Part shown: piece by piece, positions 6,864-15,295 of the stretch
How positions within the stretch are numbered: the stretch's first letter is position 1
How the letters are laid out: the number at the start of each line of letters is the position of its first letter
Source: an uncultured Prevotellaceae bacterium
GTDB lineage: Bacteria > Bacteroidota > Bacteroidia > Bacteroidales > Bacteroidaceae
Assembly: GCA_902800245.1 (NCBI GenBank)
Contig: CADCDY010000068.1
Coordinates: 1-34,541, forward strand
DNA length: 34,541 bases
Reading direction: 5' to 3'
Position numbers and translations under genes: made by a program
Notes under the pieces: model-generated
What the model was told of the DNA's origin: nothing
Seen by the model: the letters and a program-made list of their open reading frames with translations, nothing else
Database searches by the model: none

Positions 6864-9800
6864 ATGGGTGATAAAAACTTGGTGGCGAGTGCCATGAGGC
6901 ATAAGAGCATCACGCTGCTGCTGATGTTGGTGATGATGCTTGCCGGCATTGCTTCGCTGATATATATACCAAAGGATGAGTTCCCGCAGGTAGACCTTCC
7001 CTTGGGATTGGTGGTAGGAGTCTATCCGGGTGCGACAGAGCTGGAAGTGGAGCAGCAGTTGGCAAAACCGCTGGAAGAGTTTCTCTGGACCTTCAAGGAG
7101 ATAGACAGGAAAAGAACGTCGACGTTGAGCATGAACGACGGTTGTGTGGCTGTCGTATGGCTCAACGGGACGGAGAGCAGCAAGACGGAATTCTGGAACA
7201 AACTGAAGGAGCAGCTGTCACTCTTCCGCATGACACTGCCATTGGGCGTGGCGGGCGTGGTGGCCAACGACGACTTCGGCGACTCGTCGGCCATGTTGCT
7301 GACCATCGAGAGCGACAGCAAGACATTCCGTGAGTTGGGCGACTTTGCCGACGGGCTGAGCGACAGGCTGAGAAGGGTGAAAAGCCTGGCAAACATCATA
7401 CGCATGGGTGACCAGAAGGAAGAGCTGAGCATCTATCTGGATCGCGACCGTCTCACGATGTACGGCATCAATACGGCCATGCTGATCAACACTGTCTCCG
7501 GACTTTCAGGCACGCTCTATACAGGAAGTCTGGAGGACGGCAAGCTGAGCAGGAAGATACATATCCAATCGTCGCTGAATACCGAGCAGGACCTGGCACA
7601 GTCCATCGTCAGCAATGCCCCCACGGGTGAGGTGGTGCGACTGAGCGACATTGCCACCATCAAGCGCGAATACCCGGAGCCACGACGATATATCAAGAAC
7701 AACGGACGTCAATGCCTGCTGATGTCGCTGCAAATGATCAGGGGCAAGAACATCATCGACTTCGGTAGCGAGGTAAAACAGGTCATCAGCGACTACCAGC
7801 AGACACTGCCCAAGGATGTACACATCAACGTCATCAGCGACCAAAGCCAGGTGGTAGACGACTCCATCCAGGACTTCATGTTCGAAATGCTCATCGCCAT
7901 CGTGTCGGTTATCATTGTGGTATGCCTGATGCTGCCGCTGAGGGTGGCGGGCGTAGCAGTGGTCACCATCCCCATCACTATCTTTGCCTCCATCGCCATA
8001 TTCCTTGTGGCGGGAGTCGAGATCAACAGCGTGACGTTGGCAGCTCTGCTGGTGTCGCTGGGTATGATCGTTGACGACAGTGTGGTGGTGGTAGACTGCT
8101 ATCTGGACAAGTTAGACTCCGGAATGGACCGCTGGCAGGCTGCGGTAGAGTCTTCCAGGGAATTTGTGAAAAGCATCATTACGGCAACGCTGGTCATCAG
8201 CATCACGTTCTTCCCCTTCCTCTTTACCACGAGCAAGATGATACACGACTTCATACAATGGTTCCCATACGCTATCAGCATCGTACTGACGGTATCGCTG
8301 GTGGTCGCCATCTTCGTGGTACCCATATTGCAGCATCAGTTTATCAAGAACGGACTCCATACGGGCTCTGCCAACCAAAAGGACAGAAGTGGAGGCGAGC
8401 GGAAGACCATGCTCGAGCGGATGCAGGGTCACTACGACCGGCTGATAGAGTGGTGTTTCCGCCACAAGCGCACCACCCTTGCCATCGGACTGGCAAGCAT
8501 CGTGCTGGGGGCTGTGCTCATCCTGATGTTACCCATCAGACTGATGCCCAGAGCCGAGCGCAACCAGTTTGCCGTGGACATCATACTGCCTATAGGCACC
8601 GACCTGAACTATACCGCACAGGTGGCCGACTCGCTGGCCAGCATCATGCGAAAGGACGAACGCGTGACCAACCTGACCACGTTCTATGGCAGCGGTTCAC
8701 CGCGATTCCATGCCACGTTCCTGCCCAACTTCGGCGGCACCCACTTTGCACAGTTCATCGTAAATACCCATAACGACAAAGAGACGCAGGAGATGCTGGA
8801 CGAATACGCCCACCGCTATTCCTATTATTTTCCTGAGGCACAGATACTGTTCCGTCAGATAGAATACTCCGACCACCAATATCCTGTGGAAGTGGTGGTG
8901 AAGGGTGATAACCTCGATAGCCTGCATGTGGCCATAGACAGCATACACCACCGATTGTCGAAAAACAAGGACATAGACGTGTTGACCACCACCTTCGGCA
9001 CGACAGGCAACCGACTGGAGGTAACCCTGAAGCCCGAAGAGGCCAACCGCATAGGCATGAGCAAATCGCTGCTCTCGCTGAATTTCGCTTTGCGCTATGG
9101 TGGCGGCATTCCTGTAGCTACCATCTGGGAGGGTGACCACGAACTGAGCATCACGGTAAAGGACGCCGATAAGGAGAAGCACGACATCGACGAATTCAAA
9201 AACATTCGCGTGACGGGCATGATACCCACCATTACGGCAGCACCGTTGTCGCAGATAGCCGACGTAAAGCCAGGCTGGGGCTCTGGCACCATCGAACGCG
9301 TCAATGGCCAACGGACGGCCTCAGTCTTTGGCATGATGGGTCGCCAGGGCGTAAAGGTAGGAGAACTGACGGAAGAGATCTACCGGGACCTCAAGACACT
9401 GCGCCTACCCGACGGCATCGAACTGGAGGAGGGCGGACAGGCAGAGACCGAACGGACATACCGTCCGCAGATGTATCTGGGCATGCAGATTGCCATCGTG
9501 CTGATATTCTTCATCATCGTGTTCCACCTGAAGAGCATACCGCTCACACTGCTCGTCATGGCGTCGCTGGGATTCTCGATGATAGGTGGTGCACTGGGAC
9601 TCCACTTGTTCGGTCAGGAGTTTGGTGCCACGGGCGTACTCGGCTTCGTCTCGCTCATGGGCATCATCACCCGCTGCGGCATCATCATGATTGACTATGC
9701 CGAGGAGCTGAGCCACGAACACCCCACGAACGAGGCCGCACTGCTATCGGCCAAACGCCGGTTCCGACCGGTGTTCCTCACCTCGATGGCTGCATCGATG

Positions 9801-9947
9801 GGTGTCATACCGATGGTTATCAAGGACACGCCGCTGTGGGGACCGATGGGCGTCATCATCTGCATAGGAGCACTGGTGTCGATGCTGTTTATCCTCACGA
9901 TGATACCCGTCGGCTATAGTGTAGTGAAAGAAAGATTTAAGAATTAA
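6864..9947 (+). CDS. RND efflux pump, inner-membrane permease
   Basis: This roughly 1027-aa protein has the standard RND layout: TM1 (residues about 12-32), a large periplasmic loop, TM2-6, a cytoplasmic stretch around 510-525, TM7, a second periplasmic loop, and TM8-12. The proton-relay aspartates in TM4 are present (GMIVDDSVVVVD). In TM10 the relay lysine of AcrB is replaced by arginine (GIITRCGIIMIDYAEE), which keeps the charge. Size and motifs fit the HAE1/AcrB-type drug or small-molecule branch better than metal pumps, but the substrate is unknown. GTG 6861 and ATG 6864 are adjacent; I prefer the ATG. The gene is between its adaptor and outer-membrane factor. Confidence 0.92.
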   Translation: MGDKNLVASAMRHKSITLLLMLVMMLAGIASLIYIPKDEFPQVDLPLGLVVGVYPGATELEVEQQLAKPLEEFLWTFKEIDRKRTSTLSMNDGCVAVVWLNGTESSKTEFWNKLKEQLSLFRMTLPLGVAGVVANDDFGDSSAMLLTIESDSKTFRELGDFADGLSDRLRRVKSLANIIRMGDQKEELSIYLDRDRLTMYGINTAMLINTVSGLSGTLYTGSLEDGKLSRKIHIQSSLNTEQDLAQSIVSNAPTGEVVRLSDIATIKREYPEPRRYIKNNGRQCLLMSLQMIRGKNIIDFGSEVKQVISDYQQTLPKDVHINVISDQSQVVDDSIQDFMFEMLIAIVSVIIVVCLMLPLRVAGVAVVTIPITIFASIAIFLVAGVEINSVTLAALLVSLGMIVDDSVVVVDCYLDKLDSGMDRWQAAVESSREFVKSIITATLVISITFFPFLFTTSKMIHDFIQWFPYAISIVLTVSLVVAIFVVPILQHQFIKNGLHTGSANQKDRSGGERKTMLERMQGHYDRLIEWCFRHKRTTLAIGLASIVLGAVLILMLPIRLMPRAERNQFAVDIILPIGTDLNYTAQVADSLASIMRKDERVTNLTTFYGSGSPRFHATFLPNFGGTHFAQFIVNTHNDKETQEMLDEYAHRYSYYFPEAQILFRQIEYSDHQYPVEVVVKGDNLDSLHVAIDSIHHRLSKNKDIDVLTTTFGTTGNRLEVTLKPEEANRIGMSKSLLSLNFALRYGGGIPVATIWEGDHELSITVKDADKEKHDIDEFKNIRVTGMIPTITAAPLSQIADVKPGWGSGTIERVNGQRTASVFGMMGRQGVKVGELTEEIYRDLKTLRLPDGIELEEGGQAETERTYRPQMYLGMQIAIVLIFFIIVFHLKSIPLTLLVMASLGFSMIGGALGLHLFGQEFGATGVLGFVSLMGIITRCGIIMIDYAEELSHEHPTNEAALLSAKRRFRPVFLTSMAASMGVIPMVIKDTPLWGPMGVIICIGALVSMLFILTMIPVGYSVVKERFKN

Positions 9948-9965
9948 GACCCAAGGCCAATAATT

Positions 9966-11312
9966 ATGAAAAAGTTTTTCCTGATACTCTTCACTCTTCA
10001 CGCTTCATTCTTCACGCTTTCTGCCCAGCGCATCATGACCCTGCAGGAGTGTGTCAAGGAGGCTCGTGCAAACAACGTCAAGGCAAAGGATGTACGCAAC
10101 GACCTACTCATCGCCAAGGAGCAGCAACGCTACGCCCGCACGAAATACTTCCCCATGGTAGGAGCGTCGGCCACCCATTTCGAGGCCAGCGACTATCTGC
10201 TGAAACAGCAACTGTTCTCGTCCGAACTGCAAGACGTCATTGAGGTGCTCACCGAAGGGTCGGAGCTCTTCGAAAACGGAGGCATCCGCGCCATCAAGCG
10301 CGGTACGTCGTTGGGGCTCACCGCCCTTGAACCACTATATACTGGCGGCAGAATCAGCTATTACAACAAACTGGCCGACATGCAGATTGACGCTCGCCAG
10401 AAACTGATACAGGTGACTGACGACGAGATTGTGATGACCACCGAATTCCTGTTTTACAAGATCCTGGAACTCCATGAGACCGACAAGATACTCGATGCCA
10501 TGGAGAAAGAAACGGAGAGCATACACCGCGATGCGGTCAACATCTACGAGAACGGTATCGTCAACAAAAACGACGTCCTCAGCGTCGAACTGATGCAAGA
10601 CCAACTCTCGGCTCTGCGCATCAAGACAGCCAATGCCTGTCGGCTGTTGCGCCGTGCATTGGCAAAATACATGGGCATGGCCGATCAGGATATTGACATC
10701 GACGCAAATTGTTCCGACGACGACATCGTCGATCCCCAGGAGTATCAGATGCCGCATCTCACTGCCCTTGAAAACCGCACGGAGACCCAGCTTCTCGACA
10801 TCTGGGTGGAAAAGGCTGTGCTGGAAAAGAAAATAGCCCGAGCCTCCATGCAACCCGTCGTACTGCTGGGGGGAACGGTCAATTACAGTAAACTGCTCGC
10901 CAAATGGAGCAGCAAGGCCATCGCCTTTGCTACCGTCCAGATACCCATCAGTGCCTTCTGGAGCGAACGGCGTATGTACAATTGGAAAAAGGTGGAAGTA
11001 GAGAAAGCGAAAGACTTCCGTCAAGACAAACGCGAGCTTATCTCCCTGCAAATACAAGATGCTTGGGACAATCTGGAAAGCACCTACCGTCAGACGCAAA
11101 TCGCAAAAAAAAGCGTAGAGAACGCAGAAGAGAACCTACGCATCAACCGCGAACACTATCTCAACGGTCTGTCGAATATGACTGAGCTGCTAGATGCCCA
11201 GCGCCAGTGGCAGCAGGCACTCACCGCGCGCAATGCCGCCAACAGCGAATACCTGCAGGCCAAGACCCGCTACCTGATTCTGACCGGTCGCAGAGAAGAA
11301 GTAAACCATTGA
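9966..11312 (+). CDS. TolC-family outer-membrane efflux protein (RND operon)
   Basis: This 448-aa protein has an N-terminal signal peptide ending near FTLSAQ and then the duplicated alpha-barrel/beta-barrel pattern of TolC proteins. Hallmarks are LQECVKEARANN at the start, the long coiled helices with a SALRIKTAN region, and the C-terminal repeat NREHYLNGLSNMTELLDAQR. It should form the trimeric exit channel of the RND system encoded just before it (18-nt gap). The signal peptide is encoded by a run of CTTCACTCTTCACGCTTCA-type repeat units, which is odd. No terminator is visible in the 14 nt to the convergent queC gene. Confidence 0.9.
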   Translation: MKKFFLILFTLHASFFTLSAQRIMTLQECVKEARANNVKAKDVRNDLLIAKEQQRYARTKYFPMVGASATHFEASDYLLKQQLFSSELQDVIEVLTEGSELFENGGIRAIKRGTSLGLTALEPLYTGGRISYYNKLADMQIDARQKLIQVTDDEIVMTTEFLFYKILELHETDKILDAMEKETESIHRDAVNIYENGIVNKNDVLSVELMQDQLSALRIKTANACRLLRRALAKYMGMADQDIDIDANCSDDDIVDPQEYQMPHLTALENRTETQLLDIWVEKAVLEKKIARASMQPVVLLGGTVNYSKLLAKWSSKAIAFATVQIPISAFWSERRMYNWKKVEVEKAKDFRQDKRELISLQIQDAWDNLESTYRQTQIAKKSVENAEENLRINREHYLNGLSNMTELLDAQRQWQQALTARNAANSEYLQAKTRYLILTGRREEVNH

Positions 11313-11326
11313 TGTCACTGGATACA

Positions 11327-11980
11327 CTATTCTTCGTAGATGGTTTTGTCGTCGATGGCAGCCTGGGCGAAGGCCTCGCGGCGCTCGACGCAGGTGCCGC
11401 AACGGCCGCAATGGTGTTCCCCACCCTTGTAGCACGACCACGTCTCGCTGTAGTCGATGCCCAGTGCCTTGCCGCGACGGGCGATGTCGGCCTTGGTGAT
11501 GTGGGTGTATGGTGAGCGTAGGCGGACATTGACGAAGGTGCCTGCGGAAGCTGCCTGATCGAAGGCGTCGACGAACTCCGGTCGGCAGTCGGGATAGACG
11601 GTGTGGTCGCCACCGTGATTGGCCATCATGACATACCGGAGTCCGTTGCTCTCGGCAATGCCCACGGCAATGGAAAGCATGATACCATTGCGGAAGGGTA
11701 CGACAGTGGACTTCATATTATCGTCGGCATAGTGGCCCTCAGGGATGTCTTCTCCGCCCTCAAGCAGGGAACTGACGAAATACTTGGTCATGAAGTCGAG
11801 GGGGATGACGATATGGGGGATGCCCAGTCGCTGGCAGTGCAGCTGTGCATAGGGAATCTCGCGCTTGTTATGCTTCGAGCCGTAATCGAAGGAGATGGCG
11901 AGGGCGATGCGCTCCTGCTCGTCATATAGCAAAGTGGTGGAGTCTACTCCACCACTTAGTATTAATACCGAATCTTTCAT
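11327..11980 (-). CDS. queC: 7-cyano-7-deazaguanine synthase
   Basis: QueC converts 7-carboxy-7-deazaguanine to preQ0 with ATP and ammonia, a step of queuosine synthesis in the cytoplasm. The 217-aa protein carries the PP-loop motif SGGVDS at residues 9-14, the NGIMLSIAV region, the ANHGGDHTVYPDCRPEF signature, and the C-terminal zinc-binding cysteines (SCYKGGEHHCGRCGTC). The length is normal for the family. It starts 4 nt after the stop of the upstream fabG-like gene, so both are probably on one transcript with the TetR gene further up. No preQ1 riboswitch is visible. The gene converges on the RND operon. Confidence 0.95.
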   Translation of the reverse strand: MKDSVLILSGGVDSTTLLYDEQERIALAISFDYGSKHNKREIPYAQLHCQRLGIPHIVIPLDFMTKYFVSSLLEGGEDIPEGHYADDNMKSTVVPFRNGIMLSIAVGIAESNGLRYVMMANHGGDHTVYPDCRPEFVDAFDQAASAGTFVNVRLRSPYTHITKADIARRGKALGIDYSETWSCYKGGEHHCGRCGTCVERREAFAQAAIDDKTIYEE

Positions 11981-11984
11981 CGTA

Positions 11985-12677
11985 TTACATGTTCATGCCG
12001 CCATCAACCTGGATGACCTGTCCGCTGACATAGCTTGAGAGGTCGGAAGCCAGGAAAGTGGCAACGTTAGCGATATCCTCGACCTGACCACCACGACGGA
12101 GAGGAATCTTCTGCTTCCACTCGTTGCGAACCTCCTCAGGCAGTGCTGCAGTCATAGCGGTCTCGATGAACTGAGCGATACTCTTGGCGAGGGCAATCAG
12201 ACCAGCTTTCGAAGCGGCATAGTTAGCCTGACCGGCATTACCGTGAACACCTACGACAGAAGCCATATTGATGATGCTACCGCCACGCTGACGCATCATA
12301 ACAGGAACACAGGCGTGGATGAAGTTGAATGCCGACTTCAGGTTGACGGCAATCACGGCGTCCCACTGCTGCTCAGTCATACGGAGCATCAGTCCGTCCT
12401 TGGTGATACCAGCGTTGTTCACCAGAATATCAATGCTTCCAAACTCCTCCTTTACGGCCTTTACCACCTCTTCAGTCTGCGCGAAGTCGGCAGCATTCGA
12501 GGCGTAGCTCTTGGCCTTGACGCCCAGAGCGGCGATTTCCTTCTCCGTGTCGAGGTTGATCTCGAGGTCGGTGAATGCGATGTTACAGCCCTCAGAGGCA
12601 TACTTCAGTGCGATAGCCTTTCCGATACCGCGTGCAGCACCAGTAATCAGCGCTGTCTTTCCTTCTAATAATCCCAT
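11985..12677 (-). CDS. fabG: FabG-like 3-oxoacyl-ACP reductase with an internal gap
   Basis: This short-chain dehydrogenase matches FabG, which reduces 3-oxoacyl-ACP with NADPH in fatty acid elongation. Present are TGAARGIG (residues about 12-19), NNAG, the catalytic Ser in NMASVVGV, YAASK, and the C-terminal SSYVSGQVIQVDGGMNM. The protein is only 230 aa, where FabG is about 244-248. Right after LAKSIAQ it jumps to FIETAMTAALPEE. About 15 residues that normally form the beta6 strand and the conserved N-A-(I/V)-A-P-G motif are missing, in frame. The gap near 12171 removes part of the cofactor and substrate pocket, so activity is doubtful despite the intact tetrad. It may be a real deletion or an assembly fault. 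The TetR regulator upstream may control lipid synthesis. Confidence 0.88.
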   Translation of the reverse strand: MGLLEGKTALITGAARGIGKAIALKYASEGCNIAFTDLEINLDTEKEIAALGVKAKSYASNAADFAQTEEVVKAVKEEFGSIDILVNNAGITKDGLMLRMTEQQWDAVIAVNLKSAFNFIHACVPVMMRQRGGSIINMASVVGVHGNAGQANYAASKAGLIALAKSIAQFIETAMTAALPEEVRNEWKQKIPLRRGGQVEDIANVATFLASDLSSYVSGQVIQVDGGMNM

Positions 12678-12696
12678 AATTTTACTTTAATTTATT

Positions 12697-12747
12697 ATTC
12701 GTTATTACGTTCTTTCGGTATTTCGTTATTACGACATTACGACATTT
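12697..12747. repeat. Short-unit repeat of CGTTATTACG/ACGACATT words
   Basis: The gap between fabG and the TetR gene is filled with degenerate units such as cgttattacg and acgacattacgacatt. Related word runs lie at 23364-23400 and 28151-28205. Confidence 0.6.
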
Positions 12748-12759
12748 TATTCCGAGATT

Positions 12760-13350
12760 TTACATCCGTCTCTTTCCCAAGGCGCTGTACACAATCTTAG
12801 CCACCTGTGGCTTCGTAGCCTCAGCGGTCATGCCGTGGGCAATACGACCATAGATGTAAGGAACCTCTAGGCCCTTGATACAATAGTGGGTGATATCGGC
12901 CACCAGATCGACATTGTCGATGTCGAACTCACCGTCCTCCTTGCCCTCACGGAACACCTTACGGAACAGCTCAATCTCGGCATCGTCGAAATTACGGCGA
13001 ACCTTCTCGACCATCCAGATGTTACGGAAGAATTCTGCACGCAGATTACCGTTGCGCACCACCGTCTCGCGAATCATGCTCAGATGCATGTAAATCAGTT
13101 CGATGATTTTCTCCTGAGGGGGGATACGCTTGGCCGCCACCTCGTCAAGTTGGTCGGAGAGACGCTCCAGCTCGCTTTCTATCACCGCGTAATAGATGTC
13201 CTCCTTCGACTTAAAATACGTGTACAACGTACGGCGACCCTTGCCCGAAGCCTGGGCAATATCGTTCATAGTCGTATTTTCAAGTCCGTTCTTTGCGAAC
13301 AACTGACGAGCCACGTCAACCAACTTTTGTCTTGTCTTCGATATTGACAT
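12760..13350 (-). CDS. TetR-family transcriptional regulator
   Basis: This 196-aa protein has a typical TetR N-terminal DNA-binding domain: LFAKNGLENTTMNDIAQASGKGRRTLYTYFKSKEDIY at residues about 16-53, with the recognition helix around RRTLYTYF. The C-terminal helical domain (about 60-190) would bind a ligand and dimerise; its ligand is unknown. It is the first gene of a minus-strand group with fabG and queC, so it may regulate fatty acid genes, which is inference from context. A good promoter lies upstream and an inverted repeat overlaps the region just after the -7 box, which suggests autoregulation. Confidence 0.9.
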   Translation of the reverse strand: MSISKTRQKLVDVARQLFAKNGLENTTMNDIAQASGKGRRTLYTYFKSKEDIYYAVIESELERLSDQLDEVAAKRIPPQEKIIELIYMHLSMIRETVVRNGNLRAEFFRNIWMVEKVRRNFDDAEIELFRKVFREGKEDGEFDIDNVDLVADITHYCIKGLEVPYIYGRIAHGMTAEATKPQVAKIVYSALGKRRM

Positions 13351-13380
13351 ATTATCAGTCCTCCTGTACCAGTTTTATGA

Positions 13381-13406
13381 TTGCACAGTACTCATATCGT
13401 GTGCAA
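13381..13406. promoter_or_regulatory. Candidate TetR operator: TTGCACA-N12-TGTGCAA
   Basis: A perfect 7-bp inverted repeat with a 12-nt centre overlaps the -7 box of the TetR promoter on the minus strand. Position and symmetry fit autorepression by the dimeric TetR protein. The call is inference from position. Confidence 0.5.
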
Positions 13407-13435
13407 AATTAAAAAATACTTCGCAAATAGCCAAA
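13404..13435 (-). promoter_or_regulatory. Promoter for the TetR-fabG-queC group
   Basis: On the minus strand, TTTG (13435-13432), a 20-nt spacer and TAATTTTG (13411-13404) match the consensus. The leader to the ATG at 13350 is about 50 nt and contains the candidate operator. Confidence 0.7.
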
Positions 13436-13491
13436 CTTTTCGACGTAAAATGTTTGAAAAGAGGAAAAATATGCGAAAATATGGCGAAATA

Positions 13492-13523
13492 TTTGGTAGA
13501 TTGGAAAAATAGTCGTACCTTTG
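13492..13523 (+). promoter_or_regulatory. Promoter of the initiator tRNA
   Basis: TTTG at 13492-13495, 20 nt, then TACCTTTG at 13516-13523. The tRNA begins about 97 nt downstream of the -7 box, leaving a leader to be processed. Confidence 0.65.
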
Positions 13524-13620
13524 CAGCGCTTTTTCAAAAAAGCCCTGCGAAATCGGGCTTCGCCTCAGCAAAGAGCAAGCTCTCTGCATTCGGCTTGCAC
13601 CGATTTTGACAGCCTAATAT
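13524..13620 (+). other. Structured leader before the initiator tRNA
   Basis: The leader holds a hairpin AAGCCC/GGGCTT (13540-13560) and a second one AGAGC-AA-GCTCT (13572-13583). The second is set in GCAAAGAGCAAGCTCTCTGC, which resembles the core hairpin of the dispersed repeat at 1197-1259. No ORF is supported. It may be a repeat insertion between promoter and tRNA. Confidence 0.45.
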
Positions 13621-13693
13621 CGCGGAGTGGAGCAGTTGGTAGCTCGCCAGGCTCATAACCTGGAGGTCGCATGTTCGAGTCCTGCCTCCGCAA
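13621..13693 (+). tRNA. Initiator tRNA-fMet (CAT)
   Basis: A complete 73-nt cloverleaf can be drawn: acceptor CGCGGAG/CTCCGCA, D stem GAGC/GCTC, anticodon arm CCAGG-CTCATAA-CCTGG, variable loop AGGTC, T loop TTCGAGT, discriminator A. The C1-A72 mismatch and A11-U24 pair are initiator hallmarks. The anticodon stem has A29-U41 instead of the first of the usual three G-C pairs, and the T stem has a T52-C62 mismatch. CCA is not encoded. Confidence 0.92.
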
Positions 13694-13697
13694 CTAC

Positions 13698-13723
13698 AGC
13701 AGTCCAAACGGACTGCTTTTTTT
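13698..13723 (+). terminator. Intrinsic terminator after tRNA-fMet
   Basis: AGCAGTCC, loop AAAC, GGACTGCT, then a T-run form a compact 8-bp hairpin 4 nt after the tRNA. Confidence 0.85.
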
Positions 13724-13838
13724 GTGTCAGGGTTTTGTCCTGCCTCCGCATTTCTGCGTTAAAATATCGTTAACTCGGATAAAATTATAGAAGAATTATA
13801 TAATTATTCCTACTAAAAGAAAAATTGCATCTAATTTG

Positions 13839-13870
13839 TTTGGTTATTTCGTCGATATTCTATACTTTTG
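13839..13870 (+). promoter_or_regulatory. Promoter of the TolC-MacAB operon
   Basis: TTTG at 13839-13842, 20 nt, TACTTTTG at 13863-13870. The leader to the ATG at 13934 is about 60 nt. Its position rules out the earlier in-frame start at 13868, which would overlap the -7 box. Confidence 0.7.
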
Positions 13871-13933
13871 CATCGGCAAAATGAATTATTCCATTACTCG
13901 AAGAGACAATACATATATAATAAGGTAAAGAAA

Positions 13934-15232
13934 ATGAAGAAAACATTTTTATTGATGGCCGCGCTGGTGAGTCTTGGTGTCCACGCCCAAAAGCAATGGA
14001 CATTGGAGGACTGCATCAACTACGCCATGCAGAACAACATCGATTTGCAGCAAATCAGACTGACGCAGAAAAGTGCTGCGGAGGATGTCAAGCAGTCGAA
14101 GGCCGCCCTACTCCCTACTGTGTCGGCATCGACCAATCAGGGCATCAGCTACGACCCGTGGGACGATCTGGCTACGGATAAGGTGACGTATAACGGCACT
14201 TACACGGTGAATGCCCAGTGGACCGTCTGGAATGGTGGTCAGAACACCAACCAGCTGAAGCTGAACAAGCTCAAGGAGCAGGACTCAGAACTCACGGTAC
14301 TGGAGTCGTCGAACAGCGTTCAGGAAGCCATTGCCAAGCTGTATGTGCAGATTCTCTATCAGAAGGAGGCCATCGAGGTGAACCGTCAGAGTCTGGAGAC
14401 CAGCAAGAAGAACGAGGAACGCGGTCAGCAGATGGTCGAAGTCGGGCAGATGTCGAAGGCCGACCTTGCGCAGCTTACTGCCCAGCGTGCTTCCAGCGAA
14501 TACAACGTCGTGGAGGCGGAGACACAGTTGTCGAACTACAAGCTGCAACTGAAAAAGCTGCTGCAACTGACTGGTGTCATGGAATTCGACATTGCCAGTC
14601 CATCATCTACCGACACGCAGGCACTGGAAGAAATTCCCTCGCTGCAAAAGGTTTACGAGACCGCACTTTTGCAACGTCCTGAGATTCAGAGTGCTATACT
14701 TGGCATCGAATCAAGCAAATTACAGTTAAAGATAGCGAAAGCTGGCTGGATGCCCTCCGTCAGTATGACCGGTAGCGTAGGCACATCCACCTTCTCGTCG
14801 TCATCGAACTCCTGGGGTAACCAGATGAAGACCAACTTCGGCACATCGGCAGGTGTCGGCATATCGGTTCCCCTGTTTGACGGACGCAAAACCAAGACCA
14901 ATGTTCAGAAGGCGCTCATCGCCCAAGAGCAGGCACGTCTGACTTTGAAAAACGAGGAAGCCGACCTGTTTGAGACCATCGAGCAATACTGGCTCAATGC
15001 CATCAACAATCAAGAGAAGTTCCGTTCGTCGTCTGCATCCGTCGAGAGCGAGCAGGAGTCATACAACCTCCTGCAGGAACAGTTCAATCTGGGTATGAAG
15101 AACATCGTCGAGCTGTTGGCAGGCAAGGACAAGCTGTTGCAAGCCCAACAGAACAAACTGCAGTCGAAATATATGACCATCGTCAACCTGCAACTGCTGA
15201 AATTCTACGAAGGAGAGACGATGAAGTTGTAA
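13934..15232 (+). CDS. TolC-family outer-membrane protein (MacAB operon)
   Basis: From the ATG at 13934 this is a 432-aa TolC-type channel. A clear signal peptide (MKKTFLLMAALVSLGVHAQ) is followed by the N-terminal motif WTLEDCINYAMQNNIDLQQ and the two repeated helical halves. The second half has the IASAG-like region SKLQLKIAKAGWMPSVSMTGS and the C-terminal NLGMKNIVELLAGKDKLLQAQQ. The open frame extends 22 codons upstream, but the promoter -7 box lies there and the signal peptide begins at 13934. It heads an operon with an HlyD adaptor, an ABC ATPase and a MacB-type permease, so it should be their exit channel. The following gap is a GAGGTAA repeat. Confidence 0.92.
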   Translation: MKKTFLLMAALVSLGVHAQKQWTLEDCINYAMQNNIDLQQIRLTQKSAAEDVKQSKAALLPTVSASTNQGISYDPWDDLATDKVTYNGTYTVNAQWTVWNGGQNTNQLKLNKLKEQDSELTVLESSNSVQEAIAKLYVQILYQKEAIEVNRQSLETSKKNEERGQQMVEVGQMSKADLAQLTAQRASSEYNVVEAETQLSNYKLQLKKLLQLTGVMEFDIASPSSTDTQALEEIPSLQKVYETALLQRPEIQSAILGIESSKLQLKIAKAGWMPSVSMTGSVGTSTFSSSSNSWGNQMKTNFGTSAGVGISVPLFDGRKTKTNVQKALIAQEQARLTLKNEEADLFETIEQYWLNAINNQEKFRSSSASVESEQESYNLLQEQFNLGMKNIVELLAGKDKLLQAQQNKLQSKYMTIVNLQLLKFYEGETMKL

Positions 15233-15281
15233 GAGGTAAGAGGTAAGAGGTGAGAGGTAAGAAGTAAGAGGTAAGAAGTAA
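15230..15281 (+). repeat. GAGGTAA heptamer repeat between tolC and adaptor genes
   Basis: About seven units (taagaggtaagaggtaagag, with gaggtga and gaagtaa variants) fill the gap from the tolC stop codon to just before the adaptor gene. Confidence 0.8.
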
Positions 15282-15295
15282 AAATAGAACAAGAT

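Noticed and set aside
11313-11326. Terminator between the RND operon and queC
   Set aside because: The 14-nt gap contains no hairpin; transcripts probably overlap or end inside the genes.
11327-12000. preQ1 riboswitch for queC
   Set aside because: queC lies 4 nt behind fabG in the same direction and no aptamer-like structure precedes it.
13868-13933. Longer N-terminus for the MacAB-operon TolC protein
   Set aside because: The extra 22 codons overlap the promoter -7 box and precede a perfect signal peptide starting at 13934.
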